From a virus: a stretch of 48,481 bases of DNA. Shown one piece after another: positions 42,746 to 47,828 of this stretch. Position 1 is the first letter of the stretch, and each line of letters starts with the position of its first letter. The DNA lies in the IMG/VR virus record IMGVR_UViG_3300008459_000077, positions 1 through 48,481 of that record. The stretch is one strand, 5' to 3'. Position numbers and translations under genes: made by a program. The notes beneath the pieces were generated by a model. The model made no database searches. It saw only the letters and a program-made list of their open reading frames with translations, and was not told the DNA's origin.

Positions 42746-42887
42746 AAATTAGATCCATTAATGGCTCATGTCTCTTGATTGTATTAAATTGCTCAATACG
42801 CTCTAAAGGCTTTGCATCTGCCATGTTTGGAGACCAAGCAAAATAACCACGATTCATACCAGAGAAGAACTCTCCGAACTCATTCAT
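42732..42887 (-). CDS. Small hypothetical protein (51 aa)
   Basis: I place the start at the ATG at 42887, giving MNEFGEFFSGMNRGYFAWSP and an acidic end (LMDLIYDYI). A longer frame runs up to a TTG at 42995, but its extra Lys/Ser/Thr-rich residues read as the shifted frame of the 47-residue gene upstream. The GYFAWSPNMADAKPL block resembles small phage proteins I have seen, of unknown function. It overlaps the HPRT-like gene by 14 nt. Confidence 0.6.
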   Translation of the reverse strand: MNEFGEFFSGMNRGYFAWSPNMADAKPLERIEQFNTIKRHEPLMDLIYDYI

Positions 42888-43023
42888 TATTATGAACTCG
42901 CGTACCTGCTCTCTTTTTCTGCTTTTTCTCTTTTTTGTAGAGGTGCTTGATGTCTTTACTTGAGACGTACTGATAGATGTCTTCCTCTTCTTCAATTCGT
43001 AACTTTTTATTTCCTTTAAACAT
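42880..43023 (-). CDS. Small charged protein (47 aa)
   Basis: An ATG at 43023 opens a 47-codon frame (MFKGNKKLRIEEEEDIYQYV onward; Lys/Arg-rich second half; end RVHNNE). Its stop overlaps the next ATG (ATGAATGA), the common gene junction in this genome. The acidic patch at residues 11-15 followed by a basic region looks like a real small protein, but nothing more supports it. Confidence 0.5.
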   Translation of the reverse strand: MFKGNKKLRIEEEEDIYQYVSSKDIKHLYKKEKKQKKRAGTRVHNNE

Positions 43024-43052
43024 AAGAAATTAAAATTATTTTATCAACAGTT

Positions 43053-43523
43053 TTAAGCCCAAGGCTTATAAGTGGTTTTACCGTTTACTCTAACAGCTTT
43101 GAGTATTTGTTTTCTTTGACGTCCAGTAGATTCATAGGAAACATGAACCCAATCAGGATTATTATCATCACCAAATTCCCAAATCAGTTGATCAAAATTA
43201 AGATTATTCTTAATATAATCAAATACCATTTTATTGGTAATACCGGTATTCATAGAGTCTTGGTCCAAATCCAATGCTTCTCCACTGCAGTGCTGAGACG
43301 TTGCAGACGATCCTGGTGTTGCATCATTTAACGCCTTTGAACGATATCCTGACGATACGTTAATTGGCTTTTGAAAATGCTCTCGTATTGGTTGAAATAT
43401 ATTTTGTGCTACTAGTTTTAAGTTAGCAAGGTGTTCTGCTGTAGGGGTATTATCTATACCCAATCTTTTAGCAGTACTAGATTTAGTAACTTCTACTAAT
43501 GTTAAGTGAGTTGATAGTTTCAT
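43053..43523 (-). CDS. M15 peptidase (Peptidase_M15_3-like), lysis or wall-modifying enzyme (156 aa)
   Basis: A single-domain zinc peptidase of the M15 family: SSGYRS (57-62), SQHCSGEALDLD with ligands His78 and Asp85, and DWVHVSY with ligand His127. The family cleaves D-Ala-D-Ala or L-Ala-D-Glu bonds in peptidoglycan. No signal peptide is present, so it would need a holin to reach the wall, or act in the virion. It lies near the holin and spanin candidates, separated by the 116-residue and 79-residue genes, and may be a second endolysin next to the GH19 enzyme. Confidence 0.9.
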   Translation of the reverse strand: MKLSTHLTLVEVTKSSTAKRLGIDNTPTAEHLANLKLVAQNIFQPIREHFQKPINVSSGYRSKALNDATPGSSATSQHCSGEALDLDQDSMNTGITNKMVFDYIKNNLNFDQLIWEFGDDNNPDWVHVSYESTGRQRKQILKAVRVNGKTTYKPWA

Positions 43524-43541
43524 TTTATGTTTCCTATATTA

Positions 43542-43892
43542 TTAAGAGACACTTACATCTATATTTCCATTCTTATCAATATAAGCAATAGTAAATTCTT
43601 GATATTTAGGAAAAGTTTTTTCTGCCCAGGCAATTAAATTTGATATATTGGTTCTAGGATTGTCAGTATAATATATAGGAGTTAGCCCATAATCGTTTGA
43701 TAAGATCTGATCTCGATATTGCGCATGCACTTTCTCAGCTTGATCGCCCGCAAAAAGATAAGTACCCACTCTTTTAGTTTTATCACTTTTAAAGTACTTT
43801 ATTATTTCTTCTGGATCGGTTATCTTTTTTTCTTCTTTTAATACCTTTTGTATTTCTTCTTTAATAAGAGATCTTAGTTCAGATTTTTTCAT
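43542..43892 (-). CDS. Hypothetical protein with LIKEE-type N-terminal helix (116 aa)
   Basis: The first 25 residues (KKSELRSLIKEEIQKVLKEE) form the shared charged amphipathic helix. A globular domain follows (FAGDQAEKVHAQYRDQILSN, NLIAWAEKTFPKYQEFTIAY) that I do not recognise. TATTTATA (43903-43910) lies 10 nt before the ATG. It separates the holin candidate from the M15 peptidase. It may be packaged in the virion if the helix is a targeting signal; this is inference. Confidence 0.7.
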   Translation of the reverse strand: MKKSELRSLIKEEIQKVLKEEKKITDPEEIIKYFKSDKTKRVGTYLFAGDQAEKVHAQYRDQILSNDYGLTPIYYTDNPRTNISNLIAWAEKTFPKYQEFTIAYIDKNGNIDVSVS

Positions 43893-43902
43893 TTTATTTT
43901 AT

Positions 43903-43910
43903 TATAAATA
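43903..43910 (-). promoter_or_regulatory. TATTTATA motif, 10 nt upstream of the gene starting at 43892
   Basis: Coding-strand ATATTTATAATAAAAT in the 18-nt gap after the holin candidate. Confidence 0.45.
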
Positions 43911-44150
43911 TTATTCGTCAGTCTTTTTGCTACCAAATGCAAATTTTTCTACTGTATTACCAAATAAAGCAGCAATAGTAATATACTTAACTGCTTCTAC
44001 TAATTCAGGAGATGGTGCTACATCTAATGTTGAAAATGAATTTGCTGTCATAGTGCCTGCTAAGAATAAAAAGCCTAAGAAGCCAATTACTCTTTTAGTT
44101 GATACGCTACCATCTACTCCTGATAGCATGTTAGTTAAGAATTTTTTCAT
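43911..44150 (-). CDS. Two-TM holin candidate (79 aa)
   Basis: Two hydrophobic helices are visible (about residues 21-40, VIGFLGFLFLAGTMTANSFS, and 51-68, VEAVKYITIAALFGNT) with a charged C-terminus (GSKKTDE). Size and layout fit a class II-type holin, and I have seen similar small proteins annotated as holins in marine phages. Its position among an endopeptidase, spanin-like proteins and a beta-barrel supports a lysis role. There is no direct sequence proof. Confidence 0.55.
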   Translation of the reverse strand: MKKFLTNMLSGVDGSVSTKRVIGFLGFLFLAGTMTANSFSTLDVAPSPELVEAVKYITIAALFGNTVEKFAFGSKKTDE

Positions 44151-44171
44151 GTGTGTTGTGTTTTATGAGTG

Positions 44172-45167
44172 TTATTTCAATAAAAAAAAATTTCTGTTAT
44201 AAGCGTCTGTGAATGGATTGAACCAAGTCAGATTCTTCTTACCTTTATTACCAAATGTATATGTGTATCCTAGTGAAAAGCGGTTATAAGTATCGTTATC
44301 AGAGAATAATTGCTCTTTACCATCTAAGTCATCACCCAGATAATAATTCAGCGTGAAATCAAGGCTAATAGCGCTTTTTTCACTTAGCTTATACTTAGTA
44401 CCTACACCGTATGGAATAACAAATCCTAGCTTATCAGTACTTGGATCGGCAGTGAATTTTATTACGCCAAGTCCAGCATATCCATAGAAAATGGTTCTAG
44501 GCTTACTTTCTAGAAACTTAATATTACCTATTTGAAATTGAGGTAAGACTGAGAATTGTGTTGCTTTTGTGTAGTAAGTAAAGTTTCTTTCTTGACCTTC
44601 AAAGTTAGATCTATATAAATCAAAGTTTATTGCTACAACTGTAGATAATTGTTTTGTTGCTCGCAAACCAAAGCCAACTTTAGATGACATAGATGTTTGA
44701 AATAAGTCATTAGACACTCTATCAAAATTACCGTATCCATAATTTACATTAGCTTGTAAGGACCAGGTATTAAATGCACTTGCCTTATCTTTATTTTTAG
44801 GATCCAAGTAGTAGTAAAAGTAGGTAGTGTCATCAACTTTTGTTGTAGTCAAAGAAACAATACTCAACAACTTTAAGTTACTTTTGTAAAGTGAATCGTT
44901 TACTGTATATAAATTACTAACCTTATTATTGAGACTATCAACAACGACATTGCAAGCAGTTTTAATAGAATCTAATTGCAGCTTTAGTTGCCTATAAGAT
45001 TGATCAATTGCCCGTGTTTGCTTAATTGAAAAAACAACAACGGTGTCTTTATTCTCAATTCGGACTGCTGGATACTTCTGTTTCTTCTGTTTCGATCTCG
45101 ATTGGGACAGAGAAATTGTAGGGCTCATCAGCATAAACAGAAGAGTTAGTAACATTAGATTTTTCAT
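44172..45167 (-). CDS. Outer-membrane beta-barrel protein with signal peptide and coiled coil (331 aa)
   Basis: A signal peptide (residues 1-22, LMLLTLLFMLMSPTISLSQ) is followed by a basic linker, a helical/coiled segment (about 50-105) and an OmpA/OMP_b-brl-type barrel (about 130-331) with alternating strands such as FNTWSLQANVNYGYG, SKVGFGLRATKQ, FYGYAGLGVIKF and NRFSLGYTYTFG. Bacteroidetes genomes are rich in such barrels. The gene begins 113 nt inside the upstream spanin-like gene in another frame, and the signal peptide fixes the start in that overlap. In lysis cassettes the i-spanin and o-spanin genes overlap in this way. It could be the outer-membrane lysis partner, or alter the cell surface against superinfection. 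Confidence 0.8.
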   Translation of the reverse strand: MKNLMLLTLLFMLMSPTISLSQSRSKQKKQKYPAVRIENKDTVVVFSIKQTRAIDQSYRQLKLQLDSIKTACNVVVDSLNNKVSNLYTVNDSLYKSNLKLLSIVSLTTTKVDDTTYFYYYLDPKNKDKASAFNTWSLQANVNYGYGNFDRVSNDLFQTSMSSKVGFGLRATKQLSTVVAINFDLYRSNFEGQERNFTYYTKATQFSVLPQFQIGNIKFLESKPRTIFYGYAGLGVIKFTADPSTDKLGFVIPYGVGTKYKLSEKSAISLDFTLNYYLGDDLDGKEQLFSDNDTYNRFSLGYTYTFGNKGKKNLTWFNPFTDAYNRNFFLLK

Positions 45168-45441
45168 AATCGTCTTTATTTAAATTTTGTTTTTGATTTG
45201 ACTCTAATACTGTTTCAAGTAGTGAATCCTTAAAGACTGTTAATGTATCTACTACAATCTTCAACTTCACAACCTCAGTATATAAAGTTTCGTTTACTTG
45301 AGTTAGCATTTCATTCTTCTCTTTCAACGTAACGACCTGCTCTACGACTTCAACATGCTCTGTACCCGCTTTAAAAAGATTGCCCATCGTTAGTACTAAA
45401 AAACTAGCTAGGACTGCAAACAATATAACTGCTTTCTTCAT
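45055..45441 (-). CDS. i-spanin-like membrane protein with periplasmic coiled coil (128 aa)
   Basis: An N-terminal membrane anchor (about residues 3-20, AVILFAVLASFLVLTMG) is followed by a long coiled coil (about 30-85, TLKEKNEMLTQVNETLYTEV and onward) and an acidic, disordered end. This is the layout of lambda Rz-type inner-membrane spanins. Its 3' end overlaps the start of the outer-membrane barrel gene by 113 nt in a different frame, as Rz/Rz1 do. It is placed after the BhlA-like holin gene with a one-base gap. No sequence family is recognised; the call rests on layout and position. Confidence 0.6.
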   Translation of the reverse strand: MKKAVILFAVLASFLVLTMGNLFKAGTEHVEVVEQVVTLKEKNEMLTQVNETLYTEVVKLKIVVDTLTVFKDSLLETVLESNQKQNLNKDDYEKSNVTNSSVYADEPYNFSVPIEIETEETEVSSSPN

Positions 45442-45442
45442 A

Positions 45443-45733
45443 CTACTTAGATTTTCTACCGTTTGTTTGTAATATAATATCTTTCAAGTCTTGTAACGCC
45501 TTTGTATTATTGTCAAGAACAGCCTTCATATTAGCAGCATCGTTGCGAATATAGTTGTTCATTTCTTTTTGTAAATCGTCAACTTGTGCTTTTAATTTGT
45601 CTTCGGAAGCTATTTGTCTCTTTAATAAAAACCAGAGGGCTGCTCCTAATGCTAGCGTTATAACACCTAAAGCGCCGTATTGGGATAGGGTTTCAAAAAC
45701 GCCAAATGATTCAACTGCCTGCAGTAATACCAT
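45443..45733 (-). CDS. BhlA/UviB-like holin candidate (96 aa)
   Basis: One transmembrane helix (about residues 20-38, GALGVITLALGAALWFLLK) preceded by a short amphipathic N-terminus and followed by a helical, charged domain (DKLKAQVDDLQKEMNNYIR). That is the layout of BhlA/UviB bacteriocin-type holins. Position directly before the spanin-like gene fits. The motif TATTTATT (45759-45766) lies 25 nt before the ATG, between this gene and the tmRNA. Confidence 0.6.
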   Translation of the reverse strand: MVLLQAVESFGVFETLSQYGALGVITLALGAALWFLLKRQIASEDKLKAQVDDLQKEMNNYIRNDAANMKAVLDNNTKALQDLKDIILQTNGRKSK

Positions 45734-45799
45734 AATGTTTCGTTATTTATCGTGTGGTAATAAATAGTCTATGGTACACGAAAAGTGTAAAAAAAAGTG

Positions 45800-46179
45800 T
45801 GGAGCCGGAGGGATTCGAACCCTCGTCTTGCTCAGACATTAATAAAAAACTCATTCACAGGTTTAGTTAGTTTTTTCTGAACTAAACAAACATACCTAAT
45901 TTGTAGGTCTACTCAATATAGGTAACTGTAGGCAATTGTAAAGGACAATTTGCAAACCTCACTATGTGCTCACCTCTGTTCCTAGGTCAGGAGCTACCCC
46001 GTTTGATTAGGCTGCTACAGCGTAATCAGCACCGACGAACGCCATAGCGTCTTCGAAGGTGAAAGAAGATTTCTCTTCGCCATTTAATTGTTTACATAGG
46101 TTATTAAAGAGTTTCCAATGTTAACTCTACCTGCATCATTTCAAACAACGTACTGCCAATCGATACCAATGTCGACCCC
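45800..46179 (-). ncRNA. ssrA: tmRNA (transfer-messenger RNA)
   Basis: The 3' end has a tRNA-Ala-like half: a T-arm (GAGGGTTCGAATCCCTC) followed by CGGCTCCA. The 5' end reads GGGGTCG and pairs with CGGCTCC to make a 7-bp acceptor stem (one G-U and one U-G pair). CCA is not encoded. A tag reading frame lies at 46007-46081: it starts GEEKSSFTFEDA, ends GADYAVAA and stops with TAA, 24 residues in all. The stop is followed by GC-rich pseudoknot-like pairing (GCTC/GAGC and ACCT/AGGT). tmRNA rescues stalled ribosomes and tags the peptide for proteolysis. The GEE start and the (D/N)YA(V/L)AA end fit Bacteroidetes-type tags, but this tag is longer than the 9-residue tags I know from that phylum. Confidence 0.93.
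46007..46081 (-). other. tmRNA tag-peptide reading frame
   Basis: Resume codon GGC at 46081-46079, TAA at 46009-46007, 24 sense codons. The C-terminal AVAA resembles the LAA/VAA protease-recognition end of ssrA tags. The frame choice is fixed by the Ala-rich end immediately before TAA. Exact resume codon is inferred. Confidence 0.8.
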
Positions 46180-46215
46180 AATATTGTAGTAAGTAATAGT
46201 TCTTTAAACTATTTT

Positions 46216-46536
46216 TTAATCGTTAATAATTTGTTTTTTGGCACTATTGCCTATAAATTTGTTTTCCATTTTGTCGAACCGCGAATCAACATAACTGTTG
46301 AGTGCATCGACTCGATGATTGATTTCTTTACGATCATTTTCAATCGTACGACAGAGGTCTGCATCCAAATTTGTAATGCGACTATGTAGGTCACGCGTAT
46401 CTGCGCTCAGCCAACGTTCTATAGTATTTATTTTGTCTTGCATTTTAAAGACCTTTAGCATACCCATAACAACAATAACGATTGCAGCAATCGCTATCAC
46501 TGAAAGCATACCATAAGCAAATGATAATGTTTCCAT
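46216..46536 (-). CDS. Membrane-anchored coiled-coil protein (106 aa)
   Basis: An N-terminal transmembrane helix (about residues 8-28, GMLSVIAIAAIVIVVMGMLK) and a long helical, charged C-terminal part (TIERWLSADTRDLHSRITNL and onward, with DRKEINHRVDALNSYVDSR) that looks like a coiled coil. Layout resembles the nearby holin and spanin candidates. It lies between the tRNA and the tmRNA. The function is unknown; another spanin-like or membrane regulator role is possible. Confidence 0.7.
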   Translation of the reverse strand: METLSFAYGMLSVIAIAAIVIVVMGMLKVFKMQDKINTIERWLSADTRDLHSRITNLDADLCRTIENDRKEINHRVDALNSYVDSRFDKMENKFIGNSAKKQIIND

Positions 46537-46577
46537 AATTTTATCTCCTATATGTCAAAGAACTATTACTTACTTAG

Positions 46578-46649
46578 TTGCGGAGGGCGGAATCGAACCA
46601 CCGACCTACAGGTTATGAGCCTGCCGAGCTACCTCTGCTCTACTCCGCG
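46578..46649 (-). tRNA. Initiator-type tRNA-Met (CAU)
   Basis: A complete cloverleaf of 72 nt without encoded CCA. The anticodon loop is CTCATAA (anticodon CAU). Position 1 C faces A72 (no Watson-Crick pair), as in bacterial initiators; the D-stem is GAGC/GCTC with A11-U24, also an initiator trait. The anticodon stem GCAGG/CCTGT has only two of the three G-C pairs of classical initiators (A29-U41). TATTTATA (46668-46675) lies 18 nt upstream, inside the preceding gene. The 5' 44 nt overlap the 3' end of the small membrane-protein gene. Confidence 0.92.
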
Positions 46650-46869
46650 ATTTATTCTTCAGTATATTATAAATACCGTATACGTTTATCAAAATCACCA
46701 CACCACATAATACTAAGTGTGGGTATATTTCTCTAATTATGTCGTAGGTAATCCATAAAACATCTCCTACAATCCATGTAATCATAGCTGCATAGTACTT
46801 TGCTCGTGCATTAAAAAGATAACCGAGTAATACTAACGCTGTACCTAACCAACCAAACACCTCAATCAT
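46606..46869 (-). CDS. Small three-TM membrane protein, SemiSWEET/YgjV-like layout (87 aa)
   Basis: Three hydrophobic helices are visible (MIEVFGWLGTALVLLGYLF; YYAAMITWIVGDVLWITYDI; LVLCGVVILINVYGIYNIL), the layout of SemiSWEET half-transporters or YgjV-like proteins, but the PQ motif of SWEETs is not present. A longer frame starts with TTG at 46884; the ATG at 46869 is the better start. A perfect 11-bp inverted repeat stands immediately upstream. The last 14 codons overlap the initiator tRNA in the same direction, so the C-terminal residues (SRSRAEVARQAHNL) are encoded by tRNA sequence. It may be a transporter or a lysis-related membrane protein. Confidence 0.65.
   Translation of the reverse strand: MIEVFGWLGTALVLLGYLFNARAKYYAAMITWIVGDVLWITYDIIREIYPHLVLCGVVILINVYGIYNILKNKSRSRAEVARQAHNL
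46668..46675 (-). promoter_or_regulatory. TATTTATA motif, 18 nt upstream of the tRNA
   Basis: Coding-strand TATTTATAATATAC inside the small membrane-protein gene, at the same distance from the tRNA 5' end as other copies from start codons. It may start a separate tRNA transcript. Confidence 0.4.
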
Positions 46870-46870
46870 A

Positions 46871-46899
46871 TTTACAATATACAAACCATATATTGTAAA
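46871..46899 (-). repeat. Perfect 11-bp inverted repeat upstream of small membrane gene
   Basis: Arms TTTACAATATA (46871-46881) and TATATTGTAAA (46889-46899) with a 7-nt spacer. The element starts 9 nt after the stop of the secreted Ig-like gene and ends one base before the ATG at 46869. It lacks a T-tract, so it is not a typical intrinsic terminator; an operator or an mRNA hairpin covering the start is possible. Confidence 0.65.
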
Positions 46900-46907
46900 A
46901 ACAACTA

Positions 46908-47828
46908 CTATTCAGTTATAACGTATTTACCTTCTTCTGTAACAGTTATGTAATAGTTAGGCAACACCTTTACTACTCTACTAGTAGGGTTAGCGGTTGG
47001 TAGCTTGACTTTTACATTGCATGGGGTACCCCAACAAAAAGTTTGTCCATTTATAATAACACGGGAACGAACAGAATATACTTCACCTGGAATTAAAAGG
47101 CTCGCTGGTGTTTTTCTAGATCCTATTGGTGGGAAATATGTGATAACATTGGCTGGGTTAGAAACTTGAGTAAATTCCATTTCATACTGAGTAACATACA
47201 AATAATCTAGTACTAAACCGGCTGGAATAGAATCATTTGGGTTTATGTTCATCTTACCACAGTAAAATTGTCCAACACCATTAGGTGATCTAACTCCACG
47301 CAACACAATTGTGTCAGATGTTACTGAGCATCCATACACATTAGCCGTATACCAAACCCGCGCTGTATCTAATTGAGGACTTGTATAGGTCGAGTCCATA
47401 ATTCTATCAAATGTTGAGCCAACTGAACCATCACTCCATAAATAATTAACGTACCCAGGATCCGCTTCTAGTATAACATTATCAAATCTACATACCCAAG
47501 GTCCTTTAACTACAGTGATTGTCGGGCTGGAAGGGACTTTATAATATTTAGTAAAGGTATAGCTTCTAACAAAAAAGCTACGACCCATGTATCCAGTAAC
47601 GGTTAATGAATAAGTTCCTGATTGAGTAATTGAAATGGTAGGCGTAGTTTCGCCCGTGCTCCATTGATATACTAATGGGTAAAAGCTTTGACCGGCAATC
47701 CAAATACTTAGATCAGTACCTGAGCAGATTGTATCTTGATCGGGAACTAAACGAACATTGTTTTGTGCATACAACCCTGTAACACATAGTAGACTAATAA
47801 GCAATAATGTAACTTTATGCTTTAACAT
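46908..47828 (-). CDS. Secreted Ig/PKD-like protein of Bacteroidetes style (306 aa)
   Basis: A clear signal peptide (residues 1-21, TLLLISLLCVTGLYAQ) is followed by two Ig/PKD-like modules: about 26-80 (YQWSTGETTPTISITQSGTY) and about 106-178 (VILEADPGYVNYLWSDGSVG, GCSVTSDTIVLRG). This pattern (WS-G, I-I-V-SGTY, GC---D-I-V) is typical of Bacteroidetes cell-surface and gliding-type proteins. The remainder is beta-rich. No phage structural role is needed for a secreted protein, so it may act on the infected cell surface, for instance against superinfection. It overlaps the end of the endolysin gene by 14 nt. Confidence 0.75.
   Translation of the reverse strand: MLKHKVTLLLISLLCVTGLYAQNNVRLVPDQDTICSGTDLSIWIAGQSFYPLVYQWSTGETTPTISITQSGTYSLTVTGYMGRSFFVRSYTFTKYYKVPSSPTITVVKGPWVCRFDNVILEADPGYVNYLWSDGSVGSTFDRIMDSTYTSPQLDTARVWYTANVYGCSVTSDTIVLRGVRSPNGVGQFYCGKMNINPNDSIPAGLVLDYLYVTQYEMEFTQVSNPANVITYFPPIGSRKTPASLLIPGEVYSVRSRVIINGQTFCWGTPCNVKVKLPTANPTSRVVKVLPNYYITVTEEGKYVITE

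Noticed and set aside
42732-42995. An 87-codon frame starting with TTG
   Set aside because: Its first 36 codons read Lys/Ser/Thr-rich, shifted sequence of the 47-residue gene upstream, and an ATG at 42887 in an ATGAATGA junction is a better start.
42880-43023. Programmed frameshift joining the 47- and 51-residue genes at an A-rich run
   Set aside because: The second frame is +1 relative to the first, and the A-run is not in a register for a usual -1 slip; simple overlap explains the data.
45770-45799. Possible terminator after the tmRNA (T-tract and ACAC/GTGT hairpin)
   Set aside because: On the minus strand the T-run precedes the 4-bp hairpin instead of following it; the T-run after the tmRNA T-arm may still aid release, but I cannot support a call.
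46180-46215. 7-bp hairpin (AATAGTT/AACTATT) between a stop codon and the tmRNA 5' end
   Set aside because: A/T-only stem without T-tract; too weak to call a terminator or processing signal.
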